A DNA stretch of 10,077 nt from Rhodospirillaceae bacterium (lineage in GTDB: Bacteria > Pseudomonadota > Alphaproteobacteria > Micavibrionales > Micavibrionaceae). Location of the stretch: positions 1-10,077 of the forward strand of contig DMIT01000224.1 of the NCBI GenBank assembly GCA_003452275.1, written 5' to 3'. This document shows, piece by piece, positions 1-5,875 of the stretch. Position numbers and translations under genes: made by a program. Within the stretch, counting starts at the first letter, position 1, and every line of letters starts with the position of its first letter. Under the pieces are notes generated by a model. That model made no database searches and was not told where the DNA came from. It saw only the letters and a list, made by a program, of their open reading frames with translations.

Positions 1-47
1 GCGTCGTCGCTAAAATTATTGCTTAGTTTTAAGCTATCAGACTTTTT

Positions 48-74
48 AAAACCCCGCCCAATGGCGGGGTTTTT
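48..74 (+). terminator. Rho-independent terminator of an upstream gene
   Basis: A perfect 8-bp GC-rich stem (ACCCCGCC at 51-58, GGCGGGGT at 63-70) encloses the 4-nt loop CAAT. Flanking A and T residues extend it, and a T tract follows at 70-74 with more pyrimidines after it. This is a textbook intrinsic terminator for rightward transcription. The gene it serves lies off the left edge. Its stop could be the TAA at 11-13 (frame ending Arg-Arg-Arg) or the TAG at 24-26, and I cannot tell which. The T tract on the opposite strand is weaker, so termination is probably mainly rightward. Confidence 0.88.
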
Positions 75-91
75 CTTTTCTTGCCTACGGC

Positions 92-257
92 CTTGTTCTT
101 TGAACGCGAAGGTAGGAAGTCACGAAGTTTTTTTATATTTTATTCTGCAATTATCCGCCTCTTTTTACGAGATGGAAAAAAGAAGATGTTTCGCATTCGC
201 CCAGAATAACAAATCAAAAACTTCGTGACTTCCTACCTTCGCGTTTAAAAAAGCAAG
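92..257. repeat. Hairpin element with 30-bp perfect inverted arms
   Basis: Positions 103-132 and 216-245 are perfect reverse complements over 30 bp. The pairing extends imperfectly outward (TTT at 99-101 with AAA at 247-249, CTTG at 92-95 with CAAG at 254-257) and inward (TATTCTG at 141-147 with CAGAATA at 202-208), so the whole ~165 bp could fold into one long hairpin. Each arm has an 8-nt internal rhythm: CGAAG, GGAAG, CGAAG at 107, 115 and 123. A related copy lies at 1709-1740. No reading frame of note lies inside, and I see no clear target-site duplication. It could be a miniature transposable element, a REP/BIME-like palindromic repeat or an RNA stem-loop. The sequence alone does not decide between these. 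Confidence 0.8.
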
Positions 258-329
258 ATAATAAAGCTTTATGCCTGATGGTTATATTTCCCCTTGCCCT
301 CTGCGCGTCTCAAGGCTTATAAATCATTC

Positions 330-1697
330 ATGAGCGCCGCTGTAAAACATGATCTGACCGAAGGGTCTATTCCCCGTCATCTGGTTCGCATGACCCTTCC
401 GATGGTATGGGGCATTATGGCACTGCTTAGTTTTCAATTGGTGGATGCTTATTATATCTCCCGTCTTGGCACACTCCAGTTGGCTTCCATCAGTTACACT
501 TTCCCCGTGACCTATGGCATTTTCAGTATCTTTATCGGCTTTGGCGTTGCCACATCGTCGGTTATTTCACGGATGATCGGTGAAAAACGCACCGAAGACA
601 TGAAACGTGTGGCATCCCATAGCCTGTTGATCGTCCTGATTGCCAGTATAGTGATCGGCCTATTGGGGTTGGCCCTTATTGAGCCCGTTTTCAATGCGAT
701 CGGAGCCAGCCCCGCAGAATTGGAACTCATCAAATCATTCATGGTGCCCTATTTACTGGCGACCTTTTTCGTGAGTATGCCGATTGTCGGCAACGCCACC
801 TTACGCGCCGCAGGTAATGCCCTTGCCCCTGCCCTGATTATGAGCCTTGCTGCTATCGTCAATGCTCTGATTAATCCGGTTTTGATTTTCGGGTTATTCG
901 GATTTCCGCGTCTGGAATTGATGGGGGCGGCTATCGGTACTATCTTTGCCAATATTCTGGCTACGGTTGCCTGCCTTGTCCTGATGCATAAATCAGGGCT
1001 GATTGATTTTGCTCATATTAAAAATCTGACAAAATTCAGCGATTCTACGAAACGTATTCTGATGATCGCCTTGCCTGTCGGCATCACCGGCCTGTTCCCG
1101 TCCATTCTGGGGTCGGTTATCAACCATTTATTGTCCCAAATCGGCCCCGAAGCCGTTGCCGCTTATGGCGCTGCCGGACGCATGGAAGCCTTCCTTCTGG
1201 TTATCCTGATGGCGCTGTCCATCGGCATGGGGCCGATCATCGGCCAAAACTGGGGCGCGCAAAAACTGGATCGCGTAAAAGAAACAGTGAAATATGCCAT
1301 TAGTTTTTCAGTCATCTGGTCAGTATCGACTGCCCTGCTGATTTCTTTCTTCGCCCACCCGATCGCCCGTATTTTTTCGAATGATGGCAATGTCCGCGAA
1401 TATCTCTCGCTCTATCTGGTGATCGTACCAATGAGCTATTTCCTCGGCAACATATCGCATGGCTGGGGCTCGACGTTTAATGCCATCGGCAAACCGCAAA
1501 TATCAGCCACAATGATCTTTTTAAAAATGATTGTGCTGTCGATCCCCGCTGTCTTTATCGGTCATTCCATAGCCGGTGCCACCGGTATCTTTATGGCGAT
1601 TGCCACCGTCAATTTTCTCACCGGAGCCGCCTATCATATCTGGGCTTGGCATGGCTTGGGGCGCAAATGGGTTCCTGTTGCCCGCCCCCTTTCCTGA
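330..1697 (+). CDS. MATE-family multidrug/metabolite efflux transporter
   Basis: A 455-aa inner-membrane transporter of the MATE (NorM/DinF-like) family, expected to export cationic drugs or metabolites in exchange for Na+ or H+. The N-terminus (TEGSIPRHLVRMTLP, residues 10-24) is the typical MATE entry into the first helix. Hydrophobic segments run throughout, consistent with about 12 helices. The two pseudo-repeats show the family loops: GFGVATSSVISRMIGEKR near residues 70-87 and GMGPIIGQNWGAQK near 299-312. The segment NALINPVLIFG (178-188) has Asn where many relatives have Asp. I chose the ATG at 330 because a family-typical N-terminus begins there. An in-frame TTG at 294 would add 12 residues but has no ribosome binding site. 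The start at 330 also lacks a clear Shine-Dalgarno. A TTGCCC (294) and TATAAA (319) pair at near-consensus spacing would even place transcription start next to the ATG, so a leaderless mRNA is possible. The gene stands alone between copies of a repeat in inverted orientation. Substrate is unknown. Confidence 0.93.
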   Translation: MSAAVKHDLTEGSIPRHLVRMTLPMVWGIMALLSFQLVDAYYISRLGTLQLASISYTFPVTYGIFSIFIGFGVATSSVISRMIGEKRTEDMKRVASHSLLIVLIASIVIGLLGLALIEPVFNAIGASPAELELIKSFMVPYLLATFFVSMPIVGNATLRAAGNALAPALIMSLAAIVNALINPVLIFGLFGFPRLELMGAAIGTIFANILATVACLVLMHKSGLIDFAHIKNLTKFSDSTKRILMIALPVGITGLFPSILGSVINHLLSQIGPEAVAAYGAAGRMEAFLLVILMALSIGMGPIIGQNWGAQKLDRVKETVKYAISFSVIWSVSTALLISFFAHPIARIFSNDGNVREYLSLYLVIVPMSYFLGNISHGWGSTFNAIGKPQISATMIFLKMIVLSIPAVFIGHSIAGATGIFMAIATVNFLTGAAYHIWAWHGLGRKWVPVARPLS

Positions 1698-1708
1698 AAG
1701 ACCTTTCC

Positions 1709-1740
1709 ACGCGAAGGTACGAAGCCACGAAGTTTTTTTA
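1709..1740. repeat. Third copy of the inverted-repeat arm, after the MATE gene
   Basis: This 32-nt stretch matches 104-135 at 30 of 32 positions (two substitutions), including the run of T at its end. It shows the 8-nt rhythm more clearly, with CGAAG at 1712, 1720 and 1728. It begins 12 nt after the MATE stop codon. Relative to the arm at 216-245 it is in opposite orientation, so the MATE gene is bracketed by inverted copies. No matching second arm is visible in 1741-1860, so this copy is solitary or decayed. By itself it has little self-complementarity and does not look like a terminator. Confidence 0.75.
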
Positions 1741-1813
1741 TCATTTTAAACGAACATGAAAAATCTCTTCTTGATAACAGATCGATTACCACAGCGCCCC
1801 CTGATCGCGCATC

Positions 1814-1840
1814 AAAAAAGGGCAGTGAAAACTGCCCTCT
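1814..1840 (-). terminator. Rho-independent terminator of gcrA
   Basis: An 8-bp stem (AGGGCAGT at 1819-1826, ACTGCCCT at 1831-1838) encloses a GAAA loop as read on the + strand. On the minus strand the stem is followed by a run of T (complement of the A run at 1814-1819). It lies about 22 nt beyond the gcrA stop codon, which fits termination of leftward transcription. On the + strand only CTCTT follows the stem, so it is weaker for the MATE transcript, although it may also stop that one. Confidence 0.88.
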
Positions 1841-1861
1841 TAAAATTCGATATCGGAATGA

Positions 1862-2404
1862 TTAGCCCGCTATTTTCTTACGGATGACATCCGCATCGAT
1901 TTTCGAAAGTTCTTCGATGCGCAATTTGCTTTTTGTATTGATCTGATAAGCCACGCGCGCATGATGATTACAGTATGGAATGCCTTCATCAGATGGGCCA
2001 CCGCAGAATTTAAAGCCCGATTCTTTCGGATCACCAATCGGCCAACGGCACATACGTTCTTTCAGATCGACCAACGACACACCATCACCGAAGCAATAAT
2101 TTTCCTGAACAGGCGGCAACTGCACGGGCGCAATTATTTCACGGTTCGATACTTTGGCAATGGTTGCTTTTTGTGATTTACGTGGGGTAGATACGCTGCG
2201 TGATCCGCCTGCTTCTCCGCCTATTCCCCCTCTGGTATTCTCCTGTATCGGAGAAATACGGCCTGATAATTTAAGACGGTGGGCTTTGCCGATCACCGCA
2301 TTTCTTGTTACGCCGCCGCCAATCAATTTGGCAATCTCGGCAGCAGTTTTGCCTTCGACCCATAGTCGTTTGAGCAACACTACCCGTTCGTCGGTCCAGC
2401 CCAT
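1862..2404 (-). CDS. gcrA: GcrA cell-cycle transcriptional regulator
   Basis: A 180-aa GcrA-family protein. In Caulobacter, GcrA binds sigma70-RNA polymerase and activates promoters that carry CcrM-methylated GANTC sites, tying transcription to replication. The N-terminal 48 residues form the family's helix-turn-helix: W3-T4-D5-E6-R7, then TAAEIAKLIGGGVTRNAVIG (20-39) and AHRLKL. A low-complexity linker rich in Gly, Ser, Pro and Lys spans about 50-100. The C-terminal domain carries the conserved pattern CRWPIGDP (119-126), FKFCGG (131-136) and YCNHH (144-148), which contacts RNA polymerase in studied homologues. Length is close to the usual ~170 aa. The start is secured by GGAGGAG at 2412-2418 (minus strand), 7 nt before the ATG. 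It follows era in the same direction but has its own control region and terminator. Confidence 0.96.
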   Translation of the reverse strand: MGWTDERVVLLKRLWVEGKTAAEIAKLIGGGVTRNAVIGKAHRLKLSGRISPIQENTRGGIGGEAGGSRSVSTPRKSQKATIAKVSNREIIAPVQLPPVQENYCFGDGVSLVDLKERMCRWPIGDPKESGFKFCGGPSDEGIPYCNHHARVAYQINTKSKLRIEELSKIDADVIRKKIAG

Positions 2405-2432
2405 GAATTATCTCCTCCAGAATTTTATGATC

Positions 2433-2469
2433 TAAAATCATCCTAACGCGAAGTTGATTCGCGCCACAA
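2433..2469 (-). promoter_or_regulatory. Candidate gcrA promoter with GANTC and palindrome in the spacer
   Basis: On the minus strand, TTGTGG (2464-2469) and TAGGAT (2440-2445) form a sigma70-like -35/-10 pair separated by 18 nt. They predict transcription start near 2433 and a ~28-nt leader containing the GGAGGAG ribosome binding site. The spacer is almost entirely a palindrome, CGCGAA-GTTGA-TTCGCG (2447-2463), and contains a GANTC site (2456-2460). In Caulobacter, a GANTC between or near the -35 and -10 boxes is a feature of GcrA/CcrM-regulated promoters. The hexamers are imperfect, so this is an inference from spacing and context. No TTAA, the CtrA half-site core, occurs anywhere in 2405-2563. 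Confidence 0.4.
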
Positions 2470-2565
2470 GAATCACCGATTCGTTTTGTCGGTTTTATCC
2501 ACAGCGAACATGGTTATCAGAGTCAAATAGGAATCAAATCGGATCAGATGAGTCAATTACGACTC
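2456..2565. promoter_or_regulatory. GANTC (CcrM) site cluster with a perfect DnaA box
   Basis: Seven GANTC sites occur in 110 bp: 2456, 2470, 2478, 2520, 2531, 2550 and 2561. Random expectation is below one. Between the third and fourth lies TTATCCACA (2495-2503), an exact match to the DnaA box consensus, 91 nt upstream of the gcrA start. A poorer DnaA-like match, TTATCAGAG, begins at 2514. GANTC is the target of the methyltransferase CcrM and the mark read by GcrA. In Caulobacter, DnaA stimulates gcrA transcription. Sequence and neighbour therefore agree on a cell-cycle control region. The last site overlaps the end of era. Confidence 0.75.
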
Positions 2566-3481
2566 ATTTTCCATCGGTGGAGAGTCCCCATTGCGCATAA
2601 TAGAGAGGATCATCTTTCCATTTGTCTGTCACACGCACAAATAATTTCAAATGGACTTTGCGGTCGAAAATGATTTCCAGTTCTTTGCGCGCACGTGAAC
2701 CGATCTCGCGCAATCTCTCGCCGCCCTTCCCCAGAACGATGGCTTTCTGTTGGTCTTTTTCAACATGAATAATTTGCTGAAGGCGCACATCGCCATTATC
2801 GAATTCTTCCCATGTTTCGGTTTCACAGGTAATGGCGTAGGGAATTTCCTGATATAGTTGATTAAAAACCTGCTCGCGCGTGATCTCGGCCGCCAGCAAG
2901 CGCATCGGCATATCGGTTGTCTGGTCTTCGTCAAAAATCCATTCCGATTCAGGAAGAGTTTTCGCAAAATATTTCAGGACGTCTTTGACGCCATCGCCTT
3001 TTTCGGCAGAAATCATGAAGGTATCTTTGAACGGACAGAGTTTATTCATCTCGGTGGCCAGTTCGAACAATCGGGTTTTATCAATCAGATCAATTTTATT
3101 CAGAATCAACACAACCGGTATATCTCCGGCAATTTCGGCCAGACGGGCAAGGGTTTGACGATCATTGGCATTGATGGATTTCTTCTTGCTGTCAAAAATA
3201 TAGGCGATCACATCCCCTTCGGATGCGCCTGTCCATGCGGCGGACACCATCGCGCGATCAAGGCGCGTTTGCGGGGCAAACAAACCCGGTGTGTCAATCA
3301 GGATCACCTGCGCATTTTCATACAGCGCAATCCCCAGAATGCGATTGCGCGTCGTTTGTACCTTGGGCGATACGATGGATACTTTTGATCCGACCATCTG
3401 GTTGACCAGAGTGGATTTCCCCGCATTCGGCGCCCCGATAATCGCAACCGATCCGCATATTGTTGTTGTCTGATCCGGCAT
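2564..3481 (-). CDS. era: Era, ribosome-assembly GTPase
   Basis: A 305-aa Era GTPase, which binds the 3' end of 16S rRNA through its KH domain and checks 30S subunit maturation at the inner face of the membrane. All GTPase motifs are visible: G1 GAPNAGKST (16-24), the switch I threonines in VQTTR (41-45), G3 DTPG (63-66), G4 NKID (128-131) and G5 SAEKG (158-162). The C-terminal KH domain contains VLGKGGERLREIG (249-261) and ends with the usual DPLYYAQWGL. Length is typical. The ATG lies 3 nt after the rnc stop codon, and the stop sequence itself provides AGGA close to the start, so translation is probably coupled to rnc. I see no terminator after era, so some transcription may run on into gcrA. 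Confidence 0.98.
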   Translation of the reverse strand: MPDQTTTICGSVAIIGAPNAGKSTLVNQMVGSKVSIVSPKVQTTRNRILGIALYENAQVILIDTPGLFAPQTRLDRAMVSAAWTGASEGDVIAYIFDSKKKSINANDRQTLARLAEIAGDIPVVLILNKIDLIDKTRLFELATEMNKLCPFKDTFMISAEKGDGVKDVLKYFAKTLPESEWIFDEDQTTDMPMRLLAAEITREQVFNQLYQEIPYAITCETETWEEFDNGDVRLQQIIHVEKDQQKAIVLGKGGERLREIGSRARKELEIIFDRKVHLKLFVRVTDKWKDDPLYYAQWGLSTDGK

Positions 3482-3484
3482 TTC

Positions 3485-4189
3485 CTATTTCTTTTCTAAT
3501 AAGGAATCCAGCATCATTTGAGCCACATTTTTTTCTGCCACTCTGCGCGATGCCCCTGTCGATTCCATTGGTTCAATATCTTTTAACGTCACCTTGACTT
3601 TAAATTGCGGCGCATGATCCGGCCCTGAGCGTTCGGTGATTTCATAGACGGGGATCGGCAATCCCCGACCCTGCGCCCATTCCTGCAATGCTGTTTTCGA
3701 GTCAACCGGCGGCTGGGAAAGCGTGTAGATTTTATCCCCCCATAGCGACGTAATCACTTCCTGACAAGGGACATATCCCTTGTCCATAAAGATCGCCCCG
3801 ATAATCGCTTCCATGCAATCTGCCAGTAGATTATCCTGTTTATTCCCTCCCGAGGCCAGTTCGGCGGAGGATGCAATCACCACGGCGGGGATATCCAGAT
3901 CACGTGCCGTCCGCGCCAATGTTTCGGTGCAGGCCAGAGCCGAATGGCGACGCGCCAGAGAACCCTCTTTTTCAAACGGGAAAGACCGGTAAAGAATTTC
4001 GGCAATCACCAGCCCGAGTACACGGTCGCCCAAAAATTCAAGCCGTTCATAATTATCCACTCCGCGACTGGAATGCGTAAGGGCGCGTTCCAGATATTCG
4101 GGATGGGTAAAATGATAACCTAATCTGTCCTGAAAAACGGCAAGACCAGTCTCACGCTCTGTTTGACTGCCATGATCGGGACGTGTCAT
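3485..4189 (-). CDS. rnc: Ribonuclease III
   Basis: A 234-aa RNase III that cleaves double-stranded RNA, including precursor rRNA and structured mRNAs. The catalytic signature ERLEFLGDRVL is at 48-58 (E51 and D55 among the metal ligands), and the second acidic pair is D124 and E127 in LLADCMEAIIGAIF. A double-stranded-RNA-binding domain spans about 163-232, with SKTALQEWAQ at its start and ASRRVAEKNVAQ near its end. Length is standard. Its ATG overlaps the lepB stop codon by one base (TAATG), a hallmark of translational coupling. It is the middle gene of lepB-rnc-era, which puts RNA processing and ribosome assembly in one transcript. Confidence 0.98.
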   Translation of the reverse strand: MTRPDHGSQTERETGLAVFQDRLGYHFTHPEYLERALTHSSRGVDNYERLEFLGDRVLGLVIAEILYRSFPFEKEGSLARRHSALACTETLARTARDLDIPAVVIASSAELASGGNKQDNLLADCMEAIIGAIFMDKGYVPCQEVITSLWGDKIYTLSQPPVDSKTALQEWAQGRGLPIPVYEITERSGPDHAPQFKVKVTLKDIEPMESTGASRRVAEKNVAQMMLDSLLEKK

Positions 4190-5046
4190 TATTTCTGCCC
4201 CGCAGTTTTGTTTTCTGCAACTTTGCCATTACCAATCGGTGTAAAAATACGAGACCAGCGAGTCGCAGATGGCCATTTCCAAAATTCGAATATTTGTGCC
4301 GATCCATCAGTCGAGAAGAACAGGAATTCCGCGCGACCTTCCAAATTATCGTAAGGCACATACCCCACCAAAGATTGTACGCGGCTATCCTGCGAATTGT
4401 CGCGATTATCCCCCATCATGAAATAATGCCCCGGCGGAACAGTATATTTTTCCGTGTTATCCAATGGGCCGCGGTCAGACTCTTCATAAATCGTATGTTG
4501 CGCGCCGTTCGGCAAGGTTTCAACATACTCCATGACTTTTGCCGTCAGACCGCCCTCTTTTTTATACTCGGCCATTCCTTTGGCTTCACGCGGAACCAAC
4601 TCATCATTGATATAAAGGCGACCATTAATCATCTGGATGGTATCACCCGGCATCCCGATCAGGCGCTTGATATAATCAACCCCCGTATTGGTTGGTAATT
4701 TGAAAACAATCACATCACCGCGGTTCGGCAATTTGGCATCAATACGCCCTTCGAACCCTGCTATACCGAACGGGAAAGAATGGCGGCTATATCCGTATGA
4801 ATATTTCGATATGAACAGGTAATCCCCGACCAGAAGATTAGGCACCATCGAGCTGGACGGAATATTAAACGGTTCGAATAAAAATGTCCGGACGATCAAG
4901 GCCAATAGAATGGCAATCATGCCACTGCGCGCGACTTCGCCAATTGTTTCTTTTTCTTCGGGTTTAGCCTTTGCTTTGCCCTCAGGCATCGTGTCGGGGG
5001 CTGGGCTGACGGAACGGGACGGGGTGTTTTGATTTTCTGTGTTCAT
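4189..5046 (-). CDS. lepB: Signal peptidase I
   Basis: A 285-aa type I signal peptidase that removes signal peptides from exported proteins on the periplasmic side of the inner membrane. A charged, Pro- and Lys-rich cytoplasmic tail (1-40) leads into one membrane segment (about 42-58). The catalytic serine is S66 in IPSSSMVP, and the lysine general base is K127 in DYIKRLIGMPGD. The box GDNRDNSQDSR is at 212-222. It has a single clear N-terminal membrane segment, unlike the two in E. coli LepB. No convincing Shine-Dalgarno precedes the ATG. The gene heads the lepB-rnc-era unit and is divergent from the rhomboid gene, so its promoter should lie in 5047-5176. The gene often found before lepB in alphaproteobacteria (acpS) is absent here. 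Confidence 0.97.
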   Translation of the reverse strand: MNTENQNTPSRSVSPAPDTMPEGKAKAKPEEKETIGEVARSGMIAILLALIVRTFLFEPFNIPSSSMVPNLLVGDYLFISKYSYGYSRHSFPFGIAGFEGRIDAKLPNRGDVIVFKLPTNTGVDYIKRLIGMPGDTIQMINGRLYINDELVPREAKGMAEYKKEGGLTAKVMEYVETLPNGAQHTIYEESDRGPLDNTEKYTVPPGHYFMMGDNRDNSQDSRVQSLVGYVPYDNLEGRAEFLFFSTDGSAQIFEFWKWPSATRWSRIFTPIGNGKVAENKTAGQK

Positions 5047-5176
5047 AAGCGATTTGTAGCGGAATTTGTGGGGTAAATCCAGATATATAGGTTCATTTAC
5101 CCTGAAAATAGGGAATGTTATTCTGATCGGGTTGATATAAGATCAGGTCAACATCACCAAATCAGGAATTTAAGCC
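5047..5176. promoter_or_regulatory. Divergent lepB/rhomboid control region with inverted repeats
   Basis: This 130-bp gap must hold promoters for both lepB (leftward) and the rhomboid gene (rightward). It contains GGGTAAAT (5071-5078) and its exact complement ATTTACCC (5095-5102), separated by 16 nt that include TATATA, a likely -10 core. A second pair is CTGATC (5123-5128) and GATCAG (5141-5146). A third pair, GTTGA (5131-5135) and TCAAC (5148-5152), interleaves with the second. Symmetric half-sites around a promoter core could be operators. AGGA at 5164-5167 is the rhomboid ribosome binding site. No regulator is identified and I cannot fix the -35 boxes. Confidence 0.4.
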
Positions 5177-5875
5177 ATGCCAGAGGATAACACCGATAAT
5201 ATCATCACCTTTCAACCCCGCCCACAGAAAGATGATCGGCAGAACACCCGTCGCCCGCCGCCTATGTTCAATATTCCGCCCGCGACCAAATTATTGACCG
5301 GCCTCCTGATTGCCATCCATCTGGTGATTTTTGCCCTGACCAATAGCATTGAACCGCAGGCCTTGGACATCGCCGTCTATTTTGCCGGTTTTATTCCTGC
5401 GCATTGGACAGGGATGGAGCCTTTTTACTGGTGGACACCGTTCTCCCTGATCGGGTTTTCATTGCTGCATGGGGGCTGGATGCATCTGGCGTTTAATGTC
5501 GTCATGCTGGTCGCCATGGGCAGCGGGTTGGAAAAATCCGTGGGTATCAAACAATATCTGATGATTTATGTCGGCACCACGTTATTTGCCGCCTTTGCCC
5601 ATCTGGCATTATACCCGTCCTCCACCATGCCGATTATCGGCGCATCGGGCGGGATTAGCGGAATTTTCGGTGCCATGCTCGTGGTGATGAACCAGACCCG
5701 ATCATCCCTCGATAAAAACACATTGATGCCGGTGATTATTGCCTATATCGGCATCAGCGTGCTGGTAGGGTTAATGGGAGCGCCCGACGGATCATCCGTT
5801 GCCTGGATCGCGCATATCGGCGGTTTTCTGGCGGGGATCGGGTTTATGATGACGCTGCTAAAGCGCCGGAAATAA
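5177..5875 (+). CDS. Rhomboid-family intramembrane serine protease
   Basis: A 232-aa polytopic membrane protein with the rhomboid catalytic dyad: S157 in GASGG (155-159) and H213 in AHIGG (212-216). The HxxxN element is also present (H103, N107 in HGGWMHLAFN), which helps form the oxyanion hole. About six hydrophobic helices follow a hydrophilic, Pro/Arg-rich cytoplasmic tail of some 35 residues. Family members cleave transmembrane substrates within the bilayer; the substrate here is unknown. The ATG has AGGA at 5164-5167, 9 nt upstream. Its 3' end overlaps the opposing hemY gene by 32 bp, so the two transcripts converge with no terminator visible between them. Confidence 0.95.
   Translation: MPEDNTDNIITFQPRPQKDDRQNTRRPPPMFNIPPATKLLTGLLIAIHLVIFALTNSIEPQALDIAVYFAGFIPAHWTGMEPFYWWTPFSLIGFSLLHGGWMHLAFNVVMLVAMGSGLEKSVGIKQYLMIYVGTTLFAAFAHLALYPSSTMPIIGASGGISGIFGAMLVVMNQTRSSLDKNTLMPVIIAYIGISVLVGLMGAPDGSSVAWIAHIGGFLAGIGFMMTLLKRRK

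Noticed and set aside
19..228. 69-aa + strand open frame
   Set aside because: It runs through the terminator hairpin and the left repeat arm, with no coding character.
103..245. CRISPR-like repeat pair
   Set aside because: Only two arms, inverted rather than direct, with no series of equal spacers and no cas genes.
294..329. TTG start for the MATE gene
   Set aside because: No ribosome binding site and no family-like residues; the ATG at 330 begins a typical MATE N-terminus.
2456..2565. Possible replication origin (DnaA box, GANTC sites)
   Set aside because: Only one perfect DnaA box and no strongly AT-rich unwinding segment; the neighbours are era and gcrA rather than usual origin-flanking genes. 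A gcrA control region explains the signals better.
2858..3388. 176-aa + strand open frame opposite era
   Set aside because: Antisense shadow of a strongly conserved GTPase gene; composition is that of a reverse-strand frame and no ribosome binding site supports it.
4016..4046. Arg instead of Ser after the RNase III signature Asp (GDRVL)
   Set aside because: This substitution is common in alphaproteobacterial RNase III proteins and the catalytic acidic residues are intact.
4183..4698. 171-aa + strand open frame opposite lepB
   Set aside because: Antisense shadow of lepB with no recognisable domain.
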